Positions 17,305 through 25,419 of a stretch of DNA of 44,537 nucleotides are shown here, one piece after another. A program made the position numbers and the translations under genes. Origin of the DNA: Mycobacterium sp. 1274756.6 (GTDB taxonomy: Bacteria; Actinomycetota; Actinomycetes; Mycobacteriales; Mycobacteriaceae); contig NZ_LZLJ01000042.1 in the NCBI RefSeq assembly GCF_001668625.1, forward strand, positions 1 to 44,537. The letters are read 5' to 3'. The notes beneath the pieces were generated by a model. That model was not told the DNA's origin and ran no database searches. It worked only from the letters and a program-made list of their open reading frames with translations. Each line of letters opens with the position of its first letter. Positions within the stretch are counted from its first letter, which is position 1.

Positions 17305-18774
17305 ATGCCCGAGAGCACCCCCACCGAGTACGACAAGCTTTTCCTCGGCGGAACCTGGACCGAGCCGTCCACCGACGAGGTCATCGAGGTGCACTCCCCC
17401 GCCACCGGCGCGTACGTCGGCAAGGTGCCGCTGGCGGCCAAGGCCGACGTCGACACCGCCGTGGCCACCGCCCGCGCCGCCTTCGACAACGGGCCCTGGC
17501 CGGCCACCCCGCCCGCCGAGCGCGCCGCGGTGATCGCCAAGGCGGTCACGCTGATGGAGGAACGCAAAGAGCTGTTCACCAAACTGCTGGCCGACGAGAC
17601 CGGCCAACCGCCGGCCATCGTCGAGACCATGCAGTGGCTGGGCGCGCTGGGGTCGCTGACCTACTTCGCCGGCGCCGCCGACGACGTCACCTGGCGGGAG
17701 ACCCGCAACGGCTCCTACGGGCAGACGCTGGTGACCCGCGAGCCGCTCGGTGTGGTCGCCGCGATCGTGGCGTGGAACGTGCCGCTGTTCCTGGCCGTGA
17801 ACAAGCTGGGTCCGGCGCTGCTGGCCGGGTGCACGGTGGTGCTCAAGCCCGCCGCGGAGACCCCGCTGTCGGCCAACGCGCTGGCGGAGGTGTTCGCCGA
17901 GGCCGGCCTGCCCGAGGGGGTGCTGTCGGTGGTGCCCGGCGGCGTGGAGACCGGGCAGGCGCTGACCGCCAACCCCGACGTGGACTGCTTCAGCTTCACC
18001 GGCAGCTCGGCGGTGGGCAAGGAGATCGGCAAACGCGCCGCCGACCTGCTCAAGCCGTGCACGCTGGAGTTGGGCGGCAAGTCCGCCGCGATCGTCCTGG
18101 AGGACGTGGACCTGGCCACCGCGGTGCCGATGATGGTGTTCTCCGGGGTGATGAACGCCGGGCAGGGCTGTGTGAACCAGACCCGGATCCTGGCGCCGCG
18201 CTCCCGTTACGAGGAGATCGTCGACGCGGTCAAGGGGGTCGTGGAGGCGTTGCCGGTCGGGCTGCCCGACGACCCGGCCGCCCAGATCGGCCCCCTGATC
18301 AACGAGAAGCAGCGCGCCCGGGTGGAGGGCTACATCGCCAAGGGCATCGAGGAGGGCGCCCGGCTGGTCTGCGGCGGCGGGCGCCCGGAGGGCCTGGACG
18401 ACGGGCACTTCGTGCAGCCGACGGTCTTCGCCGACGTGGACAACAAGATGACCATCGCCCAGGAGGAGATCTTCGGGCCGGTGCTGTGCGTCATCCCCTA
18501 CGACAGCGTCGACGACGCGGTGGCCATCGCCAACGACTCCGACTACGGCCTGGCCGGCAGCGTGTGGACCAGCGACGTGCCCCGCGGCATCGAGATCTCC
18601 CAGCGGGTGCGCACCGGCACCTACGGCATCAACTGGTACGCCTTCGACCCGGGCTCGCCGTTCGGCGGGTTCAAGAACTCCGGCATCGGCCGGGAGAACG
18701 GCCCGGAGGGCGTGGAGCACTTCACCCAACACAAGAGTGTGCTCATGCCGATGGGCTACACGATGGAGGACTGA
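17305..18774 (+). CDS. Aldehyde dehydrogenase (Rv0223c type)
   Basis: NAD(P)-dependent aldehyde dehydrogenase of 489 residues. WNVPLFLAVNKLGPALLAGC lines the cofactor site; the general base is in LELGGKS (about E255) and the catalytic Cys in NAGQGCVNQTR (about C289). QEEIFGPVL near residue 387 is also conserved. The ATG has an AAGGAG site. The perfect KstR-type operator upstream suggests a role in sterol side-chain or related aldehyde oxidation. It matches Rv0223c by position beside the methyltransferase and glycosyltransferase genes. Confidence 0.92.
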   Translation: MPESTPTEYDKLFLGGTWTEPSTDEVIEVHSPATGAYVGKVPLAAKADVDTAVATARAAFDNGPWPATPPAERAAVIAKAVTLMEERKELFTKLLADETGQPPAIVETMQWLGALGSLTYFAGAADDVTWRETRNGSYGQTLVTREPLGVVAAIVAWNVPLFLAVNKLGPALLAGCTVVLKPAAETPLSANALAEVFAEAGLPEGVLSVVPGGVETGQALTANPDVDCFSFTGSSAVGKEIGKRAADLLKPCTLELGGKSAAIVLEDVDLATAVPMMVFSGVMNAGQGCVNQTRILAPRSRYEEIVDAVKGVVEALPVGLPDDPAAQIGPLINEKQRARVEGYIAKGIEEGARLVCGGGRPEGLDDGHFVQPTVFADVDNKMTIAQEEIFGPVLCVIPYDSVDDAVAIANDSDYGLAGSVWTSDVPRGIEISQRVRTGTYGINWYAFDPGSPFGGFKNSGIGRENGPEGVEHFTQHKSVLMPMGYTMED

Positions 18775-18789
18775 GCCGGCGGTCCACGC

Positions 18790-20301
18790 TCAGCGGGTTC
18801 GCGTCGGGCAACCGGCCCGATCCGCCGGCGCCTGGTGCTGGGCCCGGTGCCGCGACAGGTTGAATTGGTACCACGGTTCAATCCCGACCGCACCGATCTC
18901 GGCCTGCACGCAACGCCGCGTCGGCTCGGGCAGCGCCGCCACCGCGGGCAGTGCGTCCGGGGAGAGCTGCCCGAGGTAGGCGGTGTCCAACTGCCCGGTG
19001 CGCGCCGCGCGGTCGATGTTGTGTTCCGCGATGAACCGGTCCGGGTTGATCAGCGCCAAGCCGAGCACCGCCAGCGCACCGGCGTGCAACACCGCGTGGG
19101 GCAGCCACCGCCCCGACATCCGGACACCGGCCACGCACACCAGAACGAACGCCGCCGCCAGCCAGAACTCCACGGTGATGACCAACAAGCGCAGCTCGGT
19201 GAACCCGTAGGCCTGCTGGTAGAGCCACATCCGATGCACCGCCGAACCGACGATCACCACCGACAGCGCACACAGCGTCCCGATCAGGATTCGGAGGAGC
19301 CGACGATCGGCCGGTGTGCTCCGGCCGGCCACGGTCACCGTCGCCGCGATCACCAGCAGCGTCAACGCCGAGACCGCCAGCAGCTGCCAAAAGCCCTGCC
19401 GGGCGTACTCGGCATAGGTCAGGCCCGCGGTGTCCAGCACATGCCGGTGCCCGCCGAACAGCACGCTGAGGTGCACCGTGAGAAACGCGGCGACCAGTAG
19501 GTCCAGCGCCGCCAGTGGCACCGCCCACTCCCAGCGGGCCACCGCGGACCGCGGCGACCAGGTCAGTCGACCGAGCCGCGGCGGGAACCGCAGCAGGTAG
19601 GCACCGAACAGCACGAACGCCGCCACCACGGCGAACACGCCGGCGCGACCGGCCAGGTCGGGACCGTCAAGGCGCGGCGTCAACGCGTCGATCAGGTGGG
19701 CGAAGGCGGCATCCGCGCCGGCGAACAGCAGACCGAACACCGTCAACAGCCCCGCGGTGACGGCCAGCACCAGCAGGATTCGCCACAGATCGCGCCGCCC
19801 GCCGGGCACCGCGATGTCCCGCATCGATCGTCGGGTCCAGCCGGCCACCCGCGCGGTCAGCACCCAGGGCAACAGCGGTCCGACCAGCACCGAGCCCCAA
19901 CCGGTCCCCCCGACCAGCGTGCACCAGCCGACCATCCAGGCGCTCGCGACGCAGAGTGTGTTCACCCACTCGGCGGCCAGGACCGCGGGCACGGTCAACA
20001 GCGTGAGCGTCAGAGCTATGCCGCCGCGCTCGGCGCGGGTGGGCATCCGCCCGGCGGTGCCGTAGACCGCGCCGAACACCAGCAGCCCGGCCAGCAGGTA
20101 GCCGATGCTGAACACGCTCACCCGCCACACCAGCGTGCCCGCGAGCGCGGCGGCCGCGGCGGCCGCCACCACCTTCGCCGGCGCGGCGGCGATCGGCTCG
20201 GCCGGCCAGATCCGGCGCGGCCAGATCGTCCAGCCCGGCTCGCCGGGCTCCGGCAGGCTCGGGCCGTGCAGCGGACCCGGAGCCGGGATCACCACCGTCA
20301 C
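18790..20301 (-). CDS. DUF4173/DUF4153-like polytopic membrane protein
   Basis: Membrane protein of 503 residues with about twelve hydrophobic segments. The signature TAGLTYAEYARQGFWQLLAVSALTL (split here as TAGLTYAEYARQGFW and QLLAVSALTL, about residues 292-316) is typical of DUF4173 proteins, whose function is unknown. A short Pro-rich N-terminus precedes the first helix. GTG 20301 is used; a TAGGGT -10-like box (complement of 20353-20358) lies about 50 bp upstream. It is divergent from the EncFtn-like gene and convergent with the aldehyde dehydrogenase. Confidence 0.75.
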   Translation of the reverse strand: MTVVIPAPGPLHGPSLPEPGEPGWTIWPRRIWPAEPIAAAPAKVVAAAAAAALAGTLVWRVSVFSIGYLLAGLLVFGAVYGTAGRMPTRAERGGIALTLTLLTVPAVLAAEWVNTLCVASAWMVGWCTLVGGTGWGSVLVGPLLPWVLTARVAGWTRRSMRDIAVPGGRRDLWRILLVLAVTAGLLTVFGLLFAGADAAFAHLIDALTPRLDGPDLAGRAGVFAVVAAFVLFGAYLLRFPPRLGRLTWSPRSAVARWEWAVPLAALDLLVAAFLTVHLSVLFGGHRHVLDTAGLTYAEYARQGFWQLLAVSALTLLVIAATVTVAGRSTPADRRLLRILIGTLCALSVVIVGSAVHRMWLYQQAYGFTELRLLVITVEFWLAAAFVLVCVAGVRMSGRWLPHAVLHAGALAVLGLALINPDRFIAEHNIDRAARTGQLDTAYLGQLSPDALPAVAALPEPTRRCVQAEIGAVGIEPWYQFNLSRHRAQHQAPADRAGCPTRTR

Positions 20302-20500
20302 GCGGTGCCCCGCTGTTCCCGGCTGAGCGCACGGATCCGGTGCATGGAACCGACCCTAAGGGGCGGGCGGGGACCCTTCCCGCAGAGATTGCGCGGACTT
20401 GGACGCCGGGTCGCTCCGCGCTCGGCGGCGTCGGACCCCGCACGAATCGGTCGGGCGTAGCCCGCCCCGGCGCCGGCTCAATCCGTGGTTCACTGGAGCC

Positions 20501-20881
20501 ATGGGCTTCGACCAGTACCACGAACCGGCAGCCGAACTCTCCGCGGAGACCCGCACCTTCGCCCGGATGTGCGCGAACCTCACCGAGGAGGCGGAGGCGA
20601 TCAGCTGGTACAGCCAGCGCATGTCGATCGAGCCGGACGCCGAGTCCCGGGCGATCATGGCCAACGCGCTCGGCGAGGAGTACAAGCACTTCTGCATGGA
20701 CCTGGAGTTCCTGCTGCGCAAGACCCCGCAGTGGCGGGCGATCGCCAAGGGCATCCTGTTCCGCGACGGCGACATCGTCGAGAACGGGGAGAACGCCGAA
20801 GCCGCCGCCGAGGGCGAGGAGGTGGGCTCCGGTGCGGGCGGCACCCTGGACGTGGGCAGCCTGAAGGGTCAGCAGCAGTAG
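20501..20881 (+). CDS. Encapsulated ferritin-like protein (EncFtn) with encapsulin-targeting tail
   Basis: Protein of 126 residues that aligns by eye with Rhodospirillum rubrum EncFtn. EEAEAISWYSQR (E30, W36, Y37) matches its EELEAVDWYDQR (E32, W38, Y39). EEYKHFCMDLEFLLRK (E60, H63) matches its EEKEHAAMTLEWLRR (E62, H65). The ferroxidase ligands of the annular EncFtn decamer are thus all present with a constant two-residue offset. An acidic Gly-rich linker leads to the C-terminal TLDVGSLKGQQQ, an encapsulin cargo-loading peptide of the GSL(K/R)G type. EncFtn oxidises Fe(II) and delivers it into an encapsulin shell. No encapsulin gene is present in the window. ATG 20501 has a modest GGAG site. 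The gene stands alone between a divergent DUF4173 gene and convergent fadE5. Confidence 0.86.
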   Translation: MGFDQYHEPAAELSAETRTFARMCANLTEEAEAISWYSQRMSIEPDAESRAIMANALGEEYKHFCMDLEFLLRKTPQWRAIAKGILFRDGDIVENGENAEAAAEGEEVGSGAGGTLDVGSLKGQQQ

Positions 20882-20894
20882 CCGGCCCGACGGA

Positions 20895-22730
20895 CTAAAA
20901 GGCCTCCTCGGCCAGGTCCATCACGGCCAGGTCGACGTTCTCGGCGGTGGCGCGCTCGTCGGTCAGGCGGGGCAGCACGTTCTTGGCGAAGAAGTTGGCC
21001 ACCGCGACCTTCCCGGCGTAAAAGTCCCGGTCGGCGGCGTCGGGGCTCTTGTCCAACGCCTCCAGCGCCACCTCGGCCTGCCACAGCAGCAGCCAGCCGA
21101 TCAGCAGGTCCCCGCAGGCCAGCAGGAACGGCACTGATTTCAGTGCCAGCCGGTAGAGCTGGCGGGCGTCCTCCTGGGCCCCCATCAGGTAGCCGGTGAG
21201 CGCGGCGGTCATCGCCTGCACGTCGTCGACGGCGGTCGCCAGCCGGGCGCGGGCGTCGGCCAGCTCGGGCCGGGCGTTCTCCGCGTCGAGGAACCCGCGG
21301 ATCTGCTCGACCACGTGGGTCAGCGCGACCCCGCGGTCGCGGGCGATCTTGCGGAAGAAGAAGTCCTGGGCCTGGATCGCGGTGGTGCCCTCGTAGAGCG
21401 AGTCGATCTTGGCGTCGCGGATGTACTGCTCGATCGGGTAGTCCTGCAGGTAGCCGGAGCCGCCGAAGGTCTGCAGCGACTCGGTCAGGTACTGGTAGGC
21501 GCGTTCGGAGCCCACCCCCTTGACGATCGGCAGCAGCAGGTCGTTGACGCGGGCGGCCAGTTCGGCGTCCGCGCCGGAGACGGTCTCGGCGACCTGGGGG
21601 TCGTGGTAGGCCGCGGTGAACATGTACAGCGCCCGCAGGCCTTCGGCGTAGGCCTTCTGCATCATCAGGGCGCGCCGCACGTCGGGGTGGTGGATGATCG
21701 TGACCCGCGGGGAGGTCTTGTCGGTCATCTGGGTCAGGTCCGCGCCCTGCACCCGGGTCTTCGCGTACTCCAGCGCATTGAGGTAGCCGGTCGACAGCGC
21801 CGAGATCGCCTTGGTGCCCACCATCATTCGCGCGTACTCGATGACCTGGAACATCTGGGCGATGCCGCGGTGGCTGTCGCCGACCAGCCACCCGGTGGCC
21901 GGCACCCCGTGCTGGCCGAAGGTCAGCTCGCAGGTGGCTGACGCCTTCAGCCCCATCTTGTGCTCCAGGCCGGTCACGAAGACCCCGTTGCGTTCGCCGG
22001 GCTCCCCGGTCTCGGGGTCGGGCAGGAACTTGGGGACCAGGAACAGGCTCAGGCCCTTGGTGCCGGGCCCGGCACCCTCCGGGCGGGCCAGCACCAGGTG
22101 CATGATGTTCTCGAACAGGTCGTCGGTGTCGCCGTTGGTGATGAACCGCTTGACCCCGTCGATGTGCCAGGTGCCGTCGGGCTGCTCGACGGCTTTGGTC
22201 CGCCCCGCGCCGACGTCGGAGCCGGCGTCGGGTTCGGTGAGCACCATGGTGGCGCCCCAGTTGCGTTCGATCGCCAGGGTCGCCCAGTGTTTCTGCTGTT
22301 CGTTGCCGAGGGTGTAGAGGATGTCGGCGAACAGCGGGCCGGCCAGGTACATGAAGACCGCCGGGTTGGCGCCGAGCGGGAATTCGCTGATCGCCCAGGC
22401 GACCATGGCCGGCGCGGGCACCCCGCCGACGTTCTCGGAGAGCCCGATGCGGAACCACTCGCCGGCCTGCCACGCCCGCAGCGATTCCTTGAACGGCTCC
22501 GGTAGGTGGACCCGGTGCTCGTCGGGATCGAACGTGGGCGGGTTGCGGTCGGTCTCGGCGTAGGACTCCGCGGTGGGCCCCTCGGCGAGGCGGGCCGCTT
22601 CGGCGAGCATCTCGCGGATCGTCTCGGCGTCCAGTTCCTCGAACTCGCCGGAGCCGAGCACCTTCTCCAGGGTGAACAGTTCGAAGAGGTTGAACTCCAG
22701 ATCGCGCACGTTGCTCTTGTAGTGGCCCAT
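20895..22730 (-). CDS. fadE5: Acyl-CoA dehydrogenase FadE5
   Basis: Acyl-CoA dehydrogenase of 611 residues, the exact length of M. tuberculosis FadE5 (Rv0244c), a broad-range first-step beta-oxidation enzyme with a C-terminal extension. The N-terminus [19 protein letters not shown] is characteristic. FAD-contact [10 protein letters not shown] is near residue 165, and the catalytic Glu falls at E447 in [14 protein letters not shown]. The start at 22730 has an AAAGGT site. In M. tuberculosis fadE5 lies outside the aftD-mmpL3 interval, so its place here is a local rearrangement. It converges on the EncFtn-like gene with 13 nt between stops. Confidence 0.93.
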   Translation of the reverse strand: MGHYKSNVRDLEFNLFELFTLEKVLGSGEFEELDAETIREMLAEAARLAEGPTAESYAETDRNPPTFDPDEHRVHLPEPFKESLRAWQAGEWFRIGLSENVGGVPAPAMVAWAISEFPLGANPAVFMYLAGPLFADILYTLGNEQQKHWATLAIERNWGATMVLTEPDAGSDVGAGRTKAVEQPDGTWHIDGVKRFITNGDTDDLFENIMHLVLARPEGAGPGTKGLSLFLVPKFLPDPETGEPGERNGVFVTGLEHKMGLKASATCELTFGQHGVPATGWLVGDSHRGIAQMFQVIEYARMMVGTKAISALSTGYLNALEYAKTRVQGADLTQMTDKTSPRVTIIHHPDVRRALMMQKAYAEGLRALYMFTAAYHDPQVAETVSGADAELAARVNDLLLPIVKGVGSERAYQYLTESLQTFGGSGYLQDYPIEQYIRDAKIDSLYEGTTAIQAQDFFFRKIARDRGVALTHVVEQIRGFLDAENARPELADARARLATAVDDVQAMTAALTGYLMGAQEDARQLYRLALKSVPFLLACGDLLIGWLLLWQAEVALEALDKSPDAADRDFYAGKVAVANFFAKNVLPRLTDERATAENVDLAVMDLAEEAF

Positions 22731-22867
22731 GACGACACCTTTCGGGTTCGACTGATGCCGAGCGTAGCCGTTCACGGCGGCGCCGACGGCGGCGTTGGCG
22801 CGGAAAGCCCGCGTCCGGCGCGACGGCGGGCGGGATCGCCGCGGTGAGGCAACACACAGTGCCCCGA

Positions 22868-22911
22868 TTGGCCCCGAAATTAAGAGAACTCTATGATTAG
22901 ACGTGCTTAAT
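22868..22911 (+). promoter_or_regulatory. Sigma-A-like promoter with weak dyad
   Basis: TTGGCC (22868-22873) and TATGAT (22892-22897) are 18 bp apart, in an AT-richer patch unlike its surroundings. ATTAGACGTGCTTAAT (22896-22911) overlaps the -10 end and has 5 of 8 symmetric pairs; its complement keeps 6 of 8 fixed positions of the KstR core. It would drive the small ORF at 22945. Operator status is weak. Confidence 0.5.
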
Positions 22912-22944
22912 GGGTCGGTGACGGCCCGGAGAGGAGGCGCGACG

Positions 22945-23103
22945 ATGTGGACGATCGAACTCAACGTCGCAGGTCACCGGTTCACCAATCGGGCCACCGA
23001 CCGCACTCCCCGCCGCCCGGGCTCGCCCCGGCGCCGGCGGCGGGGCGCACACCGCCGCGGTGTGCGCCAGCACCTGGCCCGCGGCCTGAGCCGCGCCGCG
23101 TGA
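22945..23103 (+). CDS. Small Arg-rich protein of unknown function
   Basis: ORF of 52 residues starting at an ATG 9 nt after GAGGAGG. The N-terminal half ([20 protein letters not shown]) looks like an ordinary folded sequence; the second half is extremely Arg-rich ([20 protein letters not shown]) and could bind nucleic acid. A promoter (TATGAT at 22892) lies upstream and a strong terminator 14 nt after the stop, so it forms its own transcription unit. I do not recognise the family; it could also be a short mRNA whose RNA is the product. Confidence 0.55.
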   Translation: MWTIELNVAGHRFTNRATDRTPRRPGSPRRRRRGAHRRGVRQHLARGLSRAA

Positions 23104-23116
23104 CCCGCTGAACCAC

Positions 23117-23154
23117 AAACGGCGCCCGCGACCTGTTGGTTGCGGGCGCCGTTT
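23117..23154. terminator. Strong bidirectional hairpin terminator
   Basis: Arms 23117-23133 and 23138-23154 form a 17-bp stem (13 perfect pairs from AAACGGCGCCCGC, then one G-U and three more pairs) with a TGTT loop. It lies between the small ORF and the DUF2249 gene, which converge on it. The AAA/TTT ends give short U tracts in both directions. Confidence 0.85.
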
Positions 23155-23194
23155 CGCTGTTCGTCGGGTCGGCTCGTCGGGTCAGCTAGTCGGG

Positions 23195-23956
23195 TCAGCG
23201 CCGACCGAGCATCAGCCGCCACACCTCGGGGCCGCGCTCGATGTAGCTGACGACCAGACCGCCGCCGGACCGCTGCTCCAGCTGGTGCAACAGCGGGATC
23301 GGGTCGTGGTGGGCGATGAGCTCCATCGCCGCCCCGGGCGGGACCGCGTCGAAGGCGCCGAAAACGGTGGCGTGCCGGATCGCGTGCGGGATCTGGCGCA
23401 CGTCGAGCACCGGAATCTCCGACTCGTTCTCCGCGCAGGTGCAGGTGTGGCCGCCGTGCGCGTCGTCGCCGTGGCCGACCAGCGCGGTCAGCCCGGCGGC
23501 CAGGTCGGCGACCGACACCTCCCGGTCGGCGGCGAGCACCGGCAGGATCCGGTCGGACTCGTCGCCCAGCTGCGCCTCGAGCAGCACCCGCAGCGCGTGG
23601 GCGTCGGCGGCCGCCCGCACCGGGGAGCGTTCGGTGCGGATGCGTTCCACCAGCACACCGAGGCCGCGCTTGCGGGCGATCAGCGACTCGATCAGCGGCC
23701 GGATCCGGTCGGTGCGCGCCGCGGCCGGGTAGAGCCGCTCTTCGGCGGCGGCGAGCTGCGGCAGCAGGTCGTTGGCGGCGAAGCCGAGCAGGGCCGCCCG
23801 GGCGCCTTCGACGTCGCCGCCGCGCTCGACCGCCGACAGGATGGTGTCGGTGAGCATCGCCACCCGCCCGATGGTCTCCGCGTGGTGGTTCTTCACCGCC
23901 TCAACCGCTTCGCCGTCGGCCGCCGTGGACGCGACAATCACCTCGTTGGCAGACAT
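23195..23956 (-). CDS. Hemerythrin-like/DUF2249 protein with lost metal ligands
   Basis: Two-domain protein of 253 residues. The N-terminal four-helix region (about 15-165) has the hemerythrin/HHE layout starting with KNHHAET. The linker DDAHGGHTCTC is rich in His and Cys. The C-terminal DUF2249 domain runs from VLDVRQIPHAIRHATVFGAF to the end. Compared with the usual family pattern, three His ligands are replaced: the segment before AEERLYP has Gln for His, the ARKRG position has Lys for His, and QLGDESDRILP has Gln for His. Binding of a di-iron centre is therefore doubtful. ATG 23956 has GAGGAGG upstream. It is divergent from a Cys-containing HTH regulator, a common pairing for this family. 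Confidence 0.78.
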   Translation of the reverse strand: MSANEVIVASTAADGEAVEAVKNHHAETIGRVAMLTDTILSAVERGGDVEGARAALLGFAANDLLPQLAAAEERLYPAAARTDRIRPLIESLIARKRGLGVLVERIRTERSPVRAAADAHALRVLLEAQLGDESDRILPVLAADREVSVADLAAGLTALVGHGDDAHGGHTCTCAENESEIPVLDVRQIPHAIRHATVFGAFDAVPPGAAMELIAHHDPIPLLHQLEQRSGGGLVVSYIERGPEVWRLMLGRR

Positions 23957-24029
23957 GTGTCGGCCTCCTCTCCGCTGGGTGGATCTAGCTCGGTGGGTGC
24001 GGCTCACCCGGTGTGGCCGAACACCCCCG

Positions 24030-24047
24030 AATTTACTACAGTTATTT
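24030..24047. promoter_or_regulatory. AT-rich dyad over the leaderless promoter of the HTH regulator
   Basis: AATTTACT-AC-AGTTATTT has 6 of 8 matching pairs. It covers TACAGT (24037-24042), a TANNNT -10 box placed 7 nt before GTG 24050. The regulator thus appears leaderless and probably represses itself and/or the divergent DUF2249 gene through this site. Confidence 0.55.
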
Positions 24048-24049
24048 CC

Positions 24050-24721
24050 GTGGAAAACCCCGGGTTGCTGGGGCCGGCCCCGACGCCCGCCCCGGTGGCG
24101 CAGACCCCGCTCTCCGCGCAGCGTTGGGCGGTGCTCGACCAGGTCCGCAACCGCGCGCCGGTGCGGGTCGCCGATATCGCGGCCGCCTTGGGGTTGCACA
24201 CCAACACCATCCGCGAGCATCTCGAGGCGCTGGTCGAACTCGGGCTGGTGGAGCGCACCACCGCAGCGACCGGTGGGCGCGGACGCCCCGCCGCGCGGTA
24301 CCGGCCGACCGCGACCGATCCGGCCGTGCAGGGCGGCGCGTTCGCCGCGCTGGCCACCGTGCTGGCCGGTCAGTTGGCCCGGGTGAGCCCGGAACCCGAA
24401 CGCGACGCGGAAAGCGCCGGCGCGGACTGGGGGCGCACGCTGGTCGAAGCGGGCGGCGCGAGCGAACCCCGCCGGGTTGTGTTGGATGCCTTGGCCCGCT
24501 TGGGCTTTGCCCCCGATGAGCAGTCCGACAAGGCGGGCGGGGTGGCGTTGCGCCGCTGCCCGCTGCTCAGCGCGGCCCGCCGGCATCCCGAGATCATCTG
24601 CCGGGTGCACCGGGGGATCGTGGTGGGCATGCTCGAGGAGTTGGGCGCACCGGCGGACGCCGATCTGGTGGCCTTCGCCGAACCGGGCGCCTGCCGGCTG
24701 AGGCTGCCTGTCCGGGCCTGA
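24050..24721 (+). CDS. Winged-HTH regulator with three-Cys C-terminal cluster (SufR-like)
   Basis: Regulator of 223 residues. The winged helix (about 24-85) has VADIAAALGLHTNTIREHLEALVELGLVER and a Gly/Arg-rich wing (TGGRGRPAARY), the DeoR/ArsR-like layout of SufR proteins. The C-terminal part has C170, C184 and C215 (C-X13-C-X30-C), with His in CRVHRG. A three-Cys set in this place can hold an Fe-S cluster in SufR-type sensors, so Fe-S, NO or redox sensing is plausible but inferred. GTG 24050 follows a leaderless -10 covered by a dyad. It is divergent from the DUF2249 gene, its likely target; the methyltransferase downstream has its own promoter. Confidence 0.78.
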   Translation: MENPGLLGPAPTPAPVAQTPLSAQRWAVLDQVRNRAPVRVADIAAALGLHTNTIREHLEALVELGLVERTTAATGGRGRPAARYRPTATDPAVQGGAFAALATVLAGQLARVSPEPERDAESAGADWGRTLVEAGGASEPRRVVLDALARLGFAPDEQSDKAGGVALRRCPLLSAARRHPEIICRVHRGIVVGMLEELGAPADADLVAFAEPGACRLRLPVRA

Positions 24722-24728
24722 CCGGCCG

Positions 24729-24741
24729 TAGAGTGGCGGTA
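24729..24741 (+). promoter_or_regulatory. Leaderless -10 box of the methyltransferase
   Basis: TAGAGT (24729-24734) lies 6 nt before ATG 24741, with no Shine-Dalgarno between. Transcription is expected to start at the ATG. Confidence 0.5.
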
Positions 24742-25406
24742 TGAGTTCCCAACGTACCCGGTGGGGCCAGCAGACCCTGTTCGACCGGGCCAACGTCGCC
24801 GCCTACAGCTACGGGGTGGAAAACGCTTGGATCGCCCGGCCGTTCGGCCGGCTGGTCTGGGGTACCGACGTCACCATGTTCTACGACGCCATCGCCGACC
24901 TCGGTGGCCTGCCCGACGGCGCCGCCGTGCTCGACATCCCGTGCGGCAGCGGGGTCGCGCTGCGGGGCCTGCGGCCGGCGCAGCGGTTGCGTTACGTCGC
25001 CGCGGACATCTCACCGGACATGCTGAGCCGCGCCCGGCGCCGGGCCGCGGAACTCGGCGACCTCGACATCGAATTCGCCATCGCCGATATCGAGGCATTG
25101 CCGTTCGGGGACAACGAATTCGACGTGGTGGTGTCGTTCAACGGGCTGCACTGCCTACCGGATCCGGCGACCGCGGTCGCCGAACTCGCCCGGTGCCTCA
25201 AGCCCGGCGGCCGGCTGGTCGCGCTCGCGGTGGTGCGCGGCGCCGGGTGGCGTCACGATCTGGCGATCGAGGCGTTGCGCCGAGCCGGGGTGTTCGGTCC
25301 CGGCGGCACCGCGGCGGAGTTGCGGCGTTGGCTGACCGACGCCGGGCTCACCGTGGACACGCTGCGCTGTTCCGGGGCGCTGGCGCACGTGACCGCGCAC
25401 CGCTGA
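24741..25406 (+). CDS. Class I SAM-dependent methyltransferase
   Basis: Methyltransferase of 221 residues. Motif I is AVLDIPCGSGVALRGL (about 62-77), followed by AADISPDMLSRARRR, the motif IV-like FDVVVSFNGLHCL and CLKPGGRLVAL. This is the UbiE/methyltransferase-11 layout with small-molecule or lipid substrates; the actual substrate is unknown. It is transcribed from its own leaderless promoter 7 nt after the HTH gene and converges with the DHFR/RibD-like gene. Confidence 0.83.
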   Translation: MSSQRTRWGQQTLFDRANVAAYSYGVENAWIARPFGRLVWGTDVTMFYDAIADLGGLPDGAAVLDIPCGSGVALRGLRPAQRLRYVAADISPDMLSRARRRAAELGDLDIEFAIADIEALPFGDNEFDVVVSFNGLHCLPDPATAVAELARCLKPGGRLVALAVVRGAGWRHDLAIEALRRAGVFGPGGTAAELRRWLTDAGLTVDTLRCSGALAHVTAHR

Positions 25407-25419
25407 GGCGGGCGGCCGC

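Noticed and set aside
22896..22911. KstR operator for fadE5 or the small ORF
   Set aside because: Only 6 of 8 fixed bases match and dyad symmetry is 5 of 8 pairs; kept only as a weak dyad.
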